From Mermis nigrescens (Eukaryota > Nematoda > Enoplea > Mermithida > Mermithidae), in the NCBI GenBank assembly GCA_036768485.1, contig JAVLUZ010000269.1:51001-115000 (forward strand): a DNA stretch of 64,000 bases, read 5' to 3'. Both the position numbers and the translations under genes were made by a program. The notes under the pieces are model-generated. The model saw nothing but the letters and a program-made list of their open reading frames with translations, was not told the origin of the DNA and searched no databases. This document shows, one piece after another, positions 22,790 through 33,690 of the stretch (positions within the stretch are counted from its first letter, which is position 1; each line of letters opens with the position of its first letter).

Positions 22790-22993
22790 TCGTATCCACC
22801 GTTTTTGGACCCAAAAAGGGGCCTTTAGAAAAGTTTTTGGACTTCAAGTCGCCCCCCATCCCTGAGAATTCCCTTGCTGTGCTGTTTTGGTTATTAAATT
22901 GGCTGCGCAGCACACATGGGCGTGCGCGCGGTTGGTTTGGATGTGTGGAGCTCAGAATCCGATCCCTCGGCAGAATACAACAGTCTCCAGAAC

Positions 22994-23232
22994 CATAGGT
23001 GGGCGGCACCAAAATTCTGGAAGGGGGGCGAAAAAATTTTCAAAGGTCAAAAAGTGGTCGTATGGTGGAAAAACACCATTTTTCGACGATTCTTATTGAG
23101 CACTATCCAATGGCATGAAAAAATCGCTAAAAAAGCAAAAAATTCAAAATTTGGATTCTTGTAGATCTGGGGGTATTTCAACTTCTGGGGGATGCATACC
23201 CCTCAAACCCCCCCCCCCCACGCCCACGTGTG
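22994..23232 (-). mobile_element. Family A MITE (TSD TCCAGAAC/CCCAGAAC)
   Basis: It starts CATAGGTGGGCGGCACC and ends CACGCCCACGTGTG. The flanks differ at the first base only. Confidence 0.82.
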
Positions 23233-23884
23233 CCCAGAACTGAATTTTTGGCGCTTTTCCAGATTTCGCCCCTTTAGTCCCCTAAAATTCGGTTTTCGAT
23301 AAACGCTGCACAACACGGCTGGTCTGACGCAAAACTAGCTCATAATTTCACTATTTATTTCTATTTTGAATCCTTGTCCTTTTGTTTTTTTTGCCATTTT
23401 TGGTTTCTGGCCCGCTCTGTTTGTCTATAAATTAAAAATTCAGCGTAAATCTCTTGAAATGAAAAAATAATTATGGTTTTGCGCCATTAAGCTCGTTTAT
23501 TATGTTTATTGATATTAAAAACGTCGAATAAGCTTAAATTACCTATTTAATTCGTGTTTGGGTTTATTCTTGATGATCTATTTGAAATTCACGGTTCTAA
23601 AAATTTTATTTAATTTTTGTTCGTTTAAAGCAAATTTTTCTGCATTATTTGGCATATTTCTTAGCAGGTTTCGACGACGCTGGCGTTTCGCTCGAAAGGC
23701 TGAACGTTTTTTCGTTCAATCTGCCCGTCGACCTGGCCGTTCGGCCGTTCCAAAATATTAACGACGTTTTTTAAAATATGATGTATTTTTCGTGTATTTA
23801 CGTCATTCTACCGATTTTATTCATTTATTTTTGTATCCGTAAATTATCGGTCGTTCGACCAATCTGACCGAATAAGATTAGCAT

Positions 23885-24141
23885 CATAGCTGGGCGTGGG
23901 GGTGGGGTTTTGGGGGTATGCACCTCCACCCCCCAGAATTCAAAAAACCTTCCATCCCGGACTTCAATTTTTGGAAATTTTTTTAAACGTTTTTTCGCAA
24001 TTTTTCGACGCCAATGGATAGCGCTCGATGAGGAACGTTGAAAAATGGTGTTTTTTCGCCATACCACCATTTTTGAGGCCATTTTTGACCTCTGAAAAAA
24101 TCTTGCACCCCCTCTCAGAATTTCGGTGCCGCCCACCTATG
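23885..24141 (+). mobile_element. Family A hAT-type MITE, reference copy (257 bp, TSD ATTAGCAT)
   Basis: It starts CATAGCTGGGCGTGGGGG and ends GTGCCGCCCACCTATG, so each end read inward begins CATAGSTGGGC. The perfect duplication ATTAGCAT flanks it (23877-23884 and 24142-24149). The conserved interior is a G/C-run block around GGGTATGCACC, then GGATAGYGCTCGATGAG, then a hairpin made of AAAAATGGTG and CACCATTTTT, then TTGACCTYTGAAAAAATCTTG. It has no ORF of its own; long ORFs across copies are chance. Eight-bp duplications and CA...TG ends point to mobilisation by a hAT transposase encoded elsewhere. Confidence 0.9.
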
Positions 24142-24550
24142 ATTAGCATTCTTTCAATTTATATCCTCACCCGACCTTTTTTTTGTGCAACTTTCTTAGG
24201 GCTTCATTTCATGATATAGTGCGCTTTTTGGCTGTTTTTTATTGAAAATTTCGAGTTTTTTAGCTGGTCCAGTGTAGATCAAAGAAAATTGGCCAAGTAA
24301 CTTGATGATCGTTACTTTATGTTATACGATATTTTAGTACGTTTAGTAATAGACTATGCGTTTTGATACTCGTTGTTCTTATATCTCTTCTATATCCGAA
24401 AGGAGTTCTGAAAAAGCCGCAACTCAAGCGAAATAATGTTTTTTTATGTTTTTCCGCAGTTTGCTTGGGCACTTGCATAATATTTCTAAATTGTGAGAAA
24501 TTCTCCATTTATTGCAAACATGTACTTAACCGGGACGGAGAGGGGATTGG

Positions 24551-25226
24551 CACCAGACCTGCACATCGTGGGAATTCTGGAAGAGTTGAAATTTTCAAGT
24601 GCCTTTTTAGGGCCAAAAAGTGGTGGCTACCATAGGTGGGCAGCACCGAAATTCTAGGTGGGGGTGAAAACATTTTCAAGATCAAAAAATGGTCTTAAAA
24701 GTAGCCGTATGGCGAAAAAAACAAAAAAAAACACCATTTTTCGACGTTTCTCATTGAGCATTATTTAATGGCATCAAAAAATCGTTAAAAAAGCAAAAAA
24801 ATTACAAAATTTGAATTCTGAGAGGGGTATTTAAATCTCTGGGGGTATTTCAACTTCTGGGGGAGCATACCCCCCAATCCCCCACGCGTACGTGTGGTGG
24901 CTACGCGTCAAAAACACGATTTTTCGGCGTGTCTGACGATAAGCATAAAATCATTAAAAAATTTGGAACAAATAAAAAAGTCAACCAAATTGAACAAAAT
25001 ATAGTCAAAACATAACTGTATGACGCGAAAGTTAGACAATTCACAGCAGATGGATAGCTAGAAGCGCTTTAAAACGCGCTTTTTCTAAGAATTTTTCGGC
25101 AATTTTCGGTAACTTTCGAAAAATCGCGAGTCTTGGGGTGGGGGAGTAAAAAATATCGGTGTAGGTGAAAATTTTTCTGGGGGCTAAAGCATCCATCCTC
25201 CGCCCTAAGACCTAAGATCATTTATG
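24551..25226 (-). mobile_element. Family B MITE hosting a family A insertion
   Basis: It begins near CCTGCACATCGTGGGAATTC and ends AGACCTAAGATCATTTATG. Family B blocks continue in register after the A copy at 24631-24896 (CGTCAAAAACACGATTTTTC). Confidence 0.65.
24631..24896 (-). mobile_element. Family A MITE (TSD GTGGCTAC), inside family B
   Basis: It starts CATAGGTGGGCAGCACC and ends CACGCGTACGTGTG, with the perfect duplication GTGGCTAC at 24623-24630 and 24897-24904. The duplicated 8-mer belongs to the family B host. Confidence 0.88.
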
Positions 25227-25284
25227 AGCACAAGCTTTTGTAACCGAAAGTCGTAGCCCACAACTCAAAAACTACTTACAAATC

Positions 25285-25475
25285 CAGTATCGGATCCAAG
25301 ATTTTCCTAAGGGGTTGGGGGGCGGTACCCCTAATGGGGGGCGGAACCCTGACTTAGGCGGAAAAATTAGCCGGTTTATCCGAAAATCGCTAAAAATCGC
25401 TCAAAAATCCTCAATTTTGCGCACAATTTTGGGCCAATGGGGTGGGGGGCGGCCGCCCCCCCCAAATCCGCCCCT
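25285..25475 (-). mobile_element. Family E hAT-type MITE (191 bp, TSD TACAAATC)
   Basis: It starts CAGTATCGGATCCAAGATTTT and ends AAATCCGCCCCTG, with the perfect duplication TACAAATC at 25277-25284 and 25476-25483. Its orientation is opposite to the copy at 20971. Confidence 0.88.
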
Positions 25476-25713
25476 GTACAAATCCTATCTATTATAGGGA
25501 AAAGTTAGCATATTTTGCTCGTTTTTAGGATTTTTTGCATTTCGGGCAAAAATTGAACGTAATTCAATCCTTCGTCCTGAGAATGGCTGACTACGTCGCT
25601 CCTATAATTTGAGCTGTTAAATACCTGTTGTATTGGATATTTTTGTTTATTGCCGCGAAAATCCGTTGCATAGTGTCGACAGATATGCTAGATTTAGGCA
25701 GAAGGGCAGCAAG

Positions 25714-25970
25714 CACACCTGGGCGTGGGGGGTATGCACCCCCCCCCCCGAGATACCAAAATACCCTCCCCCAGAAATCAAATACCCCCCTCAGAATTCA
25801 ATTTGTAAAAATTTCTTTTTTTCGCAATTTTCTGTAGCCAATGGATAGTGCTCGATGACAAACGTCGAAAAATGGTGTTTTTTCGCCATACCAGCATTTT
25901 TAAGGCAATTTTTTTGACCTTTGAAAAATCTTGCACACACCCCCCAGAATTTTCTTGCTGCCCACGTATG
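25714..25970 (+). mobile_element. Family A MITE with empty paralogous site at ~46640
   Basis: Flanks are GCAGCAAG (25706-25713) and ACAGTAAG (25971-25978). The duplicated locus near 46640 reads AAAGGACAGCAAGGGAAAAA with no element and a single 8-mer, which shows the unoccupied site. Confidence 0.88.
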
Positions 25971-26408
25971 ACAGTAAGGGAAAAATTAGGTGAAATGTGA
26001 AATTTTGCGCAAAAAAACTTTGAAAAAATCTGAAAATGAATTCAGCGCAGGTTTGTAAAAAATGTTAAGCATTTCTTGAACAACTGTTTGATGAATGAAG
26101 ACTATGCATCGGTTCAGAGCCTAGGGGACGTTTGCACCCCATGAATTTAAATGACCTGATTTTCTGAACGACTAAATTCTTGGAAAAAATTCGTTTTTAG
26201 CAATTTTTGATGTCAATGGACAGGGTTCGATGAGAGCATCGAAATTTTGTTATTTTTTCAGCCCCTACTTTCGTAAATTTCGGCATTTTTTGACCCTTGG
26301 AATTTGCTGACCTGACCTGCATATGATTTAATGGCTGTACATGATAAAGGCCCAACAATAACCATTTTACTTACCCTAAAACCAAACATTGCTATCAGTC
26401 GTAATAAG

Positions 26409-26640
26409 CATACTTGGGCGTGGGGGTTCGGGGGTATCCACCCCTCCCCCAGAAAACAACCAGAATACCCCCAGAATTCAATTTGTGAACATTTTTCGCA
26501 ATTTTATGATCCCAATGGATAGTGCTCGATGAGAAACGTTGAAAAATTGTGTTTTTCCGCCATACCAACATTTTTAAGACCATTTTTTTACCTTTGAAAA
26601 AATCTTGCACCCCCGAGAACTTTAATGCCGCCCAGCTATG
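26409..26640 (+). mobile_element. Family A MITE (232 bp, TSD GTAATAAG)
   Basis: It starts CATACTTGGGCGTGGGGG and ends ATGCCGCCCAGCTATG. A perfect GTAATAAG flanks both sides. The duplicated locus near 47868 reads CTGTAATAACTC without an insertion. Confidence 0.88.
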
Positions 26641-27041
26641 GTAATAAGCCTTTTTCGCTCCTCGATTATTTGTACAATTTCGTTTAGTCACTTCTGTAAA
26701 TTCCTTCGATATTTGCCAAAAATTCTTCCGTTTATCTATTTGTACTATATTCATCTTAACATTCCGATTTCGAGGTGTTTACATCGTTTGTTATTTCTTC
26801 GTTGCGTATGCACATTGCATATCTTTGAAATCTCTTTTTTCCTAGCCACACCATTTGTCTTTTATTTACGTCGACTATATTTTACTTTCGCATTTTTTGG
26901 CATAAATTGTACTTGTGTTGTATTTTTTGTTGCGTATTGTAAACTAGGTGAAATTTTTTTGTTGTTAACACCTTACGTGACTTTAAATTGGAATAGATTT
27001 CGTAATTCCAGTGTCTTGAATACTGGAATCCTGAATGTCAG

Positions 27042-27615
27042 CATACATGGACAAAATGTTTTCTGAGCTCGAAAATGGTAGATGCGCGTCAAAAAACATC
27101 ATTTTTTGACGTTTCCGGTGATGCACCATCTTTCGAGAGCGTGAAATATGGAAAAAAAATTTGAATAATCTGAAATTTCGAACAAATTGGACAGAATATA
27201 GTCAAAAAATGAGTATATGCACATCTGGGCGTCGGGGGTTGGGGGTATGCACCCGCAGAAACCAAAATACCCCTCAGAATTCAATTTTTAAAATTTTTTG
27301 TTTTTCCGCAATTTTTGATGCCAATGGATAGTGCTCGATGAGAAACGTTGAAAACTGGTATTTTCGTCATACCACCGTTTTAGGACCATTTTTTTACCTT
27401 TGGAATAACTTGCACCCCTCCCAGAATTATGGTGCTGCCCACCTATGAGTAAATGGCGCGGGGCGCGAAAATTTGACGTTTATGACCATTAGCGGAATAT
27501 GCTTGAAGCAGCATTCTTTCTACAAATTTTTCGGAAACTTTTGGAAAATCGCGAAGTCTTTGGGTTGAAAACTATTGTGGGAAATGTAGAACCCCTTCCT
27601 TCCCAAACATTTTTT
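27042..27615 (-). repeat. Family B MITE hosting a family A insertion, right end unclear
   Basis: It starts CATACATGGACAAAATG, and has CGTCAAAAAACATC, GAGCGTGAAATATGG and, after the A copy, GGCGCGGGGCGCG. The right terminus is lost near 27600. Confidence 0.5.
27220..27447 (+). mobile_element. Family A MITE (TSD AGTATATG/AGTAAATG), inside family B
   Basis: It starts CACATCTGGGCGTCGGGGG and ends GGTGCTGCCCACCTATG. The flanks differ at one base. Confidence 0.82.
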
Positions 27616-28360
27616 GATGCTCCCGTCTCATACGAGTAATGTTTATTGGCTGTGATTGAGTCGCCTGGGCTCTGTTCCAAAATCCTCTTAATTACTGATG
27701 CGAATCTCGGATCAATTCTTCTCAAGACATCAGAGAAAGGAATTCTAAAGTTAATTTACTTCCGTTAAAATTGAGAGATAAAAGGAATTTTGACTATTCG
27801 GAATGAGAATAGAAAATTTGTTCTAAAAAATAAAAGTGCCAAATATGAGTGATTTCCACATTTCTATTTTTCTCGTTTCGCCGAATAGAATTTGCGCAAT
27901 TTCTAAATGCAAGGCCCGGTTTCTTCCTTTATTTTCCGTGTGACTCGTTTAACTTCGGTCTGTCATGACTTTAAGTATTCTCTTTATTATTTATTGCCGT
28001 ATTAAGTTACTATTCGCGTTCTAGTCTTATGGTGGTACTTATTTATTGTTGACTTTTAATAAAACTTATTGAATCGATAAAGGAGCGGGTCTCCTTGAGG
28101 TTAGTTATTGCCACTTATTTACTGTATAGCTTTTGCTATCTTTATTTTTAGATAGGTAGGTGCCGAATTAATTTGTTTCACTGGCATCTGTGTTCCTTAG
28201 TGGCTAAACTATGTATTCATATGATGAGTTGGGGGCTCAGGTCCATACCTGAGCGTGGGGAATATTCACCCCTTAGAATTAATCCTGCATACTTAACGCG
28301 TGTTGGTCCTTTTTAATTCTCTAATTACAGTACCGATAATTCCTATTAGAAAGTGTGCTC
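27616..28360. other. AT-rich sequence without a recognised gene
   Basis: No ORF or repeat match was found, apart from a solo family A left end near 28243-28285 (CATACCTGAGCGTGGGG). Confidence 0.45.
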
Positions 28361-29125
28361 TCGTATTTTTCCAAATGGAAAAGGATGTATCTTGAAGCTT
28401 TTTTACGTCTTGTTTATTACATCGAAGCCGTTTTCGTCTTTCCGCTCTTCTGAATTTTGAGCCAAAAAAATAAATTTAAATTTCATGAGTTTAGTTCTCA
28501 GGAGTTAAACCCATGCGCTGATGTTTCAAATAGCGTACTTATTACTGAAGTTGACAATTAAGCAGCCCAAAATTTTTTTCCATTTTTCAATTTTTGGTGC
28601 ACGCTTTGCGTGCTCTTTCCACTGCATATCTTGTCGCTTTAGCATTCAGTTCGGAATTTCGATCATGCAAATGATTTTTTCGAGAGTTTGTTTTTTTCGC
28701 AATCCAATTATAGTTCAAAGGACGCGAGCAAATTGTAAATTCCGTCGGTCCAGGCAAAGTGATTCGGTCATTCCTTGATTTGAGACTGGACTTTGTCGTA
28801 CATTTAAATCAGACAACTATTGAGACTTTTTTGCTGCTGGAGAAAGTTGAACCAATGGCCAAATTTTGGTTCAAACAAAAAAAGAAGGTTCCGGCTTCTC
28901 GAATTTGAATTTTTCTTTTTCTGATGCCTAATTTCGAGTAAATTTTTCAAAATTTATATTTTGCATGATTTATATATATACATATTTTGCATGTTTATTG
29001 CTTTTTATACTTCTTTATCCATTTCGGTAGCTTGTTCCACTTAAAGTTTACCTTGGAGGAAAGCAAGACTTTTGTCTAATAAGCCAAAGAGTTTCATTGC
29101 CCCAAATTTATATAGGTATACTGCA
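28360..29125 (+). repeat. Repeat X, diverged copy 1
   Basis: It shares the order seen in the triplicated units at 37.6-45.5 kb. Shared blocks include CGCTGATGTTTCAAATAGCG, CCAAAATTTTTTTCCATTTTTC, GTGATTCGGTCATTCCTTGA and, at 29045-29110, the block resembling RUNDC1 exon 3. Confidence 0.65.
29045..29110 (+). pseudogene. RUNDC1 exon-3-like fragment inside repeat X (copy 1)
   Basis: It reads CTTGGAGGAAAGCAAGACTT, then AGCCAAAGAGTTTCATTGCC and CCAAATTTATATA. This parallels exon 3 at 2960-3025 but is the most diverged of the four copies, with internal differences that close the frame. Confidence 0.5.
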
Positions 29126-29127
29126 AT

Positions 29128-29345
29128 GCCCTGTTTCTATAAACAGGTCTGAGCCTGGCTTGAAGCTGAGCGTGGCTTAAGCCTAGCTTATCAGTTTTTG
29201 TGAAGTGTGGCTTAAGCTTGGCTTAAGCCAGAAGTCAGATCATCTTGACTTTAACTTCAAGCCAGACTAAGCGAGGCTTAAGCCTGGCTTATCAGTTTCT
29301 CTAAAGTATGGCTTAAGTCAGAAGTCAGATCACCCTGACTTTTAG
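29128..29345. repeat. GGCTTAAGCC-rich block
   Basis: Repeated AAGCCTGGCTTAAGCC-type imperfect palindromes, opening with TTTCTATAAA. Related blocks lie at 33740-33825 and 35110-35345, and together they surround the Foldback-like palindrome. Confidence 0.65.
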
Positions 29346-29381
29346 GGATCTTGTATCAATTGCCACTTCAGAAAGGAACTG

Positions 29382-30003
29382 CAGTCGAACTCGGATAAGT
29401 GCAACTCCTGATAAGGCGCAACCTCGGTTACATGCAACAGACTTTCATTTCCCGATTTTCTTCCCTATGTTTTACGTGTGGTTGCACCTCGGATAAATGC
29501 AACTCGGGTAATTGCAATACTCGCTTAAGTGCAACCATTTTTTTATCCACCAACCCATATTCACAATGCGTAACTATAACTTTTTAGAATGGATGATGAA
29601 TGTCTGCTAAACAAGCGCATTTTTTCGTGCACCATCATGCTTTTCAAGAATGTTACTGGTGTTTCCCTAGTCATTTTGTTGTTCTTTCTTTATTATGTAT
29701 GCCTCATTGTTGGATTTTACTTTTTCCAATATTTTTTCCAGCATTTTGTCTAAAATTGATACATAATTACGTTATAAGAATGGCTGCTGTTCCAAAAAAA
29801 ATTACTACATTCTCCATAGCCCAAAAACTGGAAATTTTGGACGCTTTCGATTTTGCACTGCTCTAGAGACACCTCGAATAAGAGCAACCTTTTTCGAAAT
29901 TTCATGAGACACATCCTATAAGTGCAACCTTGCTTAAGTGCAACATCGCATAAGTGCAACTTTTTTTGACATCGAGCAGTTGCACTTATCCGAATTCGAT
30001 TTT
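29382..30003 (+). mobile_element. Pogo/Tigger-type MITE inserted at the edge of the Foldback-like element
   Basis: The left end, CAGTCGAACTCGGATAAGTG, is the kind of terminus pogo/Tigger elements have. The right end reads inward TCGAATTCGGATAAGTGC. Both ends carry subterminal repeats of AAGTGCAAC. Comparison with the other arm of the palindrome, which reads GGAACTACACTGGCGCC when reversed, gives the unoccupied site. The element sits in that TA, kept on the right (30004-30005) and changed to TG on the left. It is about 620 bp. Confidence 0.75.
29780..29866 (+). pseudogene. CENP-B/pogo-type transposase N-terminal remnant (28 aa)
   Basis: Starting at ATG, the peptide has the form MAAVPKKIT-TFSIAQKLEILDAF and stops at TAG after 28 codons. 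Basic residues followed by (L/F)xxxQKLEIL are typical of the helix-turn-helix start of pogo/Tigger transposases and CENP-B. It sits inside an element with pogo-like ends, which supports the reading. The rest of the transposase is absent, so it is a deletion derivative. Confidence 0.55.
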
Positions 30004-30009
30004 TACACT

Positions 30010-30275
30010 GGCGCCAGTGTGCACTTCAGAAAAACGGTCACTGCGGTTCAGTGATATTTTGTTTACCATTCAGTAAAAAAGTCGCTGAACAGGAGTGACC
30101 ATTTTTCTGAAGTTCAAAGAGAGGTCACGGAAATGCATTGACCAATTTTCTGAAGTTCAAAAGAGGGGTCACGGAAGTGCAGTGACCGTTTTTCTGAAGT
30201 TCAAAAGAGAGGTCACGGAACTGCAGTTACCGTTTTTCTGAATTTCAACAAAAAGGTCACAGAACTGCAGTGACC
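30010..30275. repeat. Tandem ~40-bp subrepeats, left arm
   Basis: About six copies of a unit containing GGTCACGGAANTGCAGTGACC and TTTTTCTGAAGTTCAA. The mirror set lies at 33350-33690. Confidence 0.8.
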
Positions 30276-30394
30276 AACATGGGCAGCAGCAAAATCCTGG
30301 GCGGTCTGCTGGGGCGAAATCGCCACAAATTTAATCCTGGGGCCTCCGCTAGATTCTCGGGGAGGGGCTCCAGACTCCTCACGCCCATGCGTGG
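30276..30394 (-). mobile_element. Short family A-like MITE, left arm (TSD CAGTGACC/CAGTGACT)
   Basis: It starts AACATGGGCAGCAGC and ends CACGCCCATGCGTG. At 119 bp it lacks the central hairpin block of the standard family. Its mirror copy lies at 33222-33340. Confidence 0.78.
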
Positions 30395-31393
30395 CAGTGA
30401 CTGTTTTCCTGAATTTCAGAAAAGTCGATGAAGTGCTATAAGTTATGTTATGAGCAAACATTGGCGCAGGGGTTTGGGGGTTTGTCTCGCCGGGAACATA
30501 AAATACCCAAAGATTAGTGTAGAACCCACCCCTAGGTTATCCAAAAAGTGTTGGACAGTATTTTTGCCGTAACTGCTGTTTCTGAATAATGAATGCCTAC
30601 CTTGCATACAGAAATTCGAATTAGGTAATAAGTTTTAGCACAGGTAATTTAATTACATACATGTGGCCACATGAAGCTACATAAATAAATAGGTATATAT
30701 TTGTACAAATGCGTAGGTGGGTACATTTTCGATTCCGATAGCTGCAATCCGCCCATTCTAGGCTTTAAGCAGAGGCTGATTTTGACATTAGTCGGACGAG
30801 ACCACTCATGGGCGAGATTGGTCTGCATTCGCCGAGAATTCGATGGACTACCAAAATTCGATTGATCCTCATATTTGAATTTTCGGTGCTATGTTTAGCG
30901 AGTTTGCCCCATCGGATCGGACCCCAGAATTTGGTCGCTGCATAAAATTCGATTTAATTGAACAGACTACAGCGAGCGAATAAGTATCTGATAACACTGT
31001 CAAAAATTTGACATTTTTGAGTCAAAAAATTATCTTCAACATTTAAAAGGCACACTTTGTATGATTTTTTGAAAAATCGACGACCGTGGGAATCACAGCT
31101 AATTTGATTGGGTCTGTAGCCATTCTGGAGCCGAATTCCCCAAAAACACCTCTCGATCACACTGCACAATTTGAGGGCCAAAATGGCGTCAAAAACAGTA
31201 TAAATGCTAAAATAGCTTACAACTGGTTTCTGAATAATTTCGAGCATTTGAGGGAAATGTTTATTTTACTTCCGTTTTTTCTACGTTTCTCATTCTGCAA
31301 TCCTATTGTCCCGTTCTGAGAGTCCAGCTCGTAGATGTCAGCTTAATGCCCCTTGTGCATGTCTGATCTCACTTGAATTTAATATTTCCCGCC

Positions 31394-32217
31394 CTCAAAC
31401 GACTCCGAAATACTATCTGATTCATGTAATTAATTGCAAATTATCAATTTCTAATGCGCAAAATGTATTTATCGTTCACAGCTACGTGCAGAACTCTGAA
31501 AAAGCAATTGTGTGCACTCTACTCATCATCCACGTCGTACAAATCAGCTATGGAGTAATCTACCTGTTTACCTACTGTGTGCATAGCAGTCCTGTATAAA
31601 CAGACAAACATATTTTGGCCTGGCGACGCAATTGTCATATTACTTTGAATATTAGTAGGCACTTACGCTAGGCACGAGTCCATAATTTTTATGCTGGTTC
31701 TTTCTATGGTACGTTTCGTTAGACGTTTCATGTAGGTATGTATGTACGTCCCACAATAAAGAAGCATAATAGCCGAAAATAAGAAAGTAGGCCGTTTTTG
31801 ATTGCTATTGATTGCAATGCGGGCCTTAATTACGGGTGTACTGTAGGTCTGGTCATCTCAAATTTCTCGAACCGAATTTGCCAGATGCGGATCTTTTGTC
31901 TTCTTGCGCACCAAACACACAAATATAGTTTGATCAGTCAAGTAAGTTTTGCCCAAATCAAAATATCATCGTGTCACCTCCCTAGACTGAGGTGTTATCC
32001 AAGCCGTCCTAGGTTGCATCGCTGCACGATGTAATATAGATATGTACATGTAGCATACATACTTGTATTACGTTGTGATTTTTGAATGAAAATATTTTTT
32101 GGATCTTGTTACAAAAGAACATTACGGTAATCATTAAAGAACACTCTAGAATAGAGAAAGAAGTACATACCAACATAAATACTTTTTAATTAAATTCGGT
32201 TTTCCAGACGGAAAAGG
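31394..32217. other. Unique spacer of the Foldback-like element
   Basis: It separates the two arms. The longest ORFs (into 31599 and 31798-32034) are not recognisable and have no counterpart elsewhere, so I do not call a gene here. Confidence 0.5.
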
Positions 32218-33221
32218 CGGAAAATAATAAATTCAAGTGAGATCAGACATGCACAAGGGGCATTATGCTGAGATCTACCGGCTGTACTAACAGAACAATA
32301 GGATTGCGGAATGGCGGAATGAGAAACGAAGAATACAAATGGAAGTAAATTAAACATTTCCCTCAATTGCTTGAAATTATCCATTGACCATTTCTAAGCT
32401 ATTTTAGCATTTATAGTCACTGTTTTTTGACGCCATTTTGGCCCTAAAATTGCGCAGTATGATTGAGAGGTGTTTTGGGGAATTCGGGTCCAGAATGGCT
32501 GCAGACCACATCAAATTAGCTGTGATTCCCACAGTTGTCGATTTTTCAAAAAATCATAGAAAGTGTTCCTTTTAAACGTTAAAGATAATTTTTTGACTCA
32601 ACAATGTCAAATTTTCGACATTGTTATCAGATACTTATTTGCTCACTGTAGTCTGTTCAATTAAATCGAATTTTTAACATCGACCACATTCTGGGGGTCC
32701 GATGGGGCAAACTCGCTAAACATAGCACCATAAATTCAAATATGAGGATCAATCGATTTTTGGTAGTCCATCGAATTCTCGGCGAATGCAGACCAATCTC
32801 GCCCATGAGTGGTCTCGTCCGACTAATATCAAAATCAGCCTCTGCTTAAAGCCTAGAATGGGCGGATTGCAGCTATCGGAATCGAATATGTACCCACCTA
32901 CGCATTTGTACAAATATATACCTATTTATTTATGTAGCTTCATGTAGCCACATGTATGTAAATAAATTACCTGTGCTAAAACTTATTACCTAATTCGAAT
33001 TTCTGTATGCAAGGTAGTCATTCATTATTCAGAAACAGTAGTTACGGTAAAAATACTGTGTAACACTTCTTGGAAAACCTAGGGGTCGGGTCCACATAAT
33101 CTTTGGGTATTTTAAGTTCCCGGCGAGACAAACCCCCCAAACTACCTGCGCCAATGTTTGCTCATAACATAACTTATTGCACTTCATCGACTTTTCTGAA
33201 ATTCAGGAAAACAGTCACTGC

Positions 33222-33340
33222 CACACATGGGCGTGAGGAGTCTGGAACCCCTCCCCGAGAATCTAGCGGACCCCCCAGAATTGAATTTTTGGCGATTTCG
33301 GCCCAGCAGACCCCCCAGGATTTTGCTGCTGCCCATGTTG
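33222..33340 (+). mobile_element. Short family A-like MITE, right arm (TSD GTCACTGC)
   Basis: It starts CACACATGGGCGTGAGG and ends CTGCTGCCCATGTTG, with the perfect duplication GTCACTGC at 33214-33221 and 33341-33348. It is the mirror of 30276-30394. Confidence 0.82.
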
Positions 33341-33349
33341 GTCACTGCA

Positions 33350-33690
33350 GTTCTGTGACCTGGTTTCTGAAATTCAGAAAAATGGTCAGTGAAGTTCCAT
33401 GACCTTTTTGTTGAAATTCAGAAAAACGGTCACTGCAGTTCCGTGACCTTCTTTTTGAAATTCAGGAAAACGGTCACTGCAGTTCCATGACCCTTTCTTG
33501 AAATTCAGAAAAACGGTCACTGAACTTCCGTGACCTCTCTTTTGAACTTCAGAAAAATGGTCACTGCACTTCCGTGACCTCTCTTTTGAACTTCAGAAAA
33601 ATGGTCACTCCTGTTCAGCGATTTTTTTACTGAATGGTAAACAAAATATCACTGAACCGCAGTGACCGTTTTTCTGAAGTGCACACTGGC
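33350..33690. repeat. Tandem ~40-bp subrepeats, right arm
   Basis: Seven to eight copies of a unit like GAAATTCAGAAAAACGGTCA then CTGCAGTTCCGTGACC. Confidence 0.8.

Larger units (their letters stand above)
22058..22889 (+). mobile_element. Family B MITE hosting two nested family A insertions
   Basis: Family B sequence runs from CATAAATGATCTGGGGAG to about 22320 and resumes at 22790 with the expected B blocks, ending near GAATTCCCTTGCTGTGCTG. A family A element (22321-22789) sits between, and a second family A element sits inside that one. Confidence 0.7.
23640..27045. repeat. Segmental duplication copy 1 (partner 45765-48245)
   Basis: Three colinear blocks recur in the same order at 45765-46320, 46440-46930 and 47860-48245. 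They are diverged but clear, for example CTGCCCGTCGACCTGGCCGT at both loci and GATTTCGAGGTGTTTACATC versus GATTTCGAGGTGTTTTACCG. Copy 1 has gained family A insertions at 23885, 24631, 25714 and 26409 that copy 2 lacks. Confidence 0.75.

Noticed and set aside
26638..27066. 142-codon + strand ORF
   Set aside because: It is a Phe/Tyr/Leu-rich low-complexity frame in AT-rich sequence. The duplicate at 47860-48245 does not preserve the frame.
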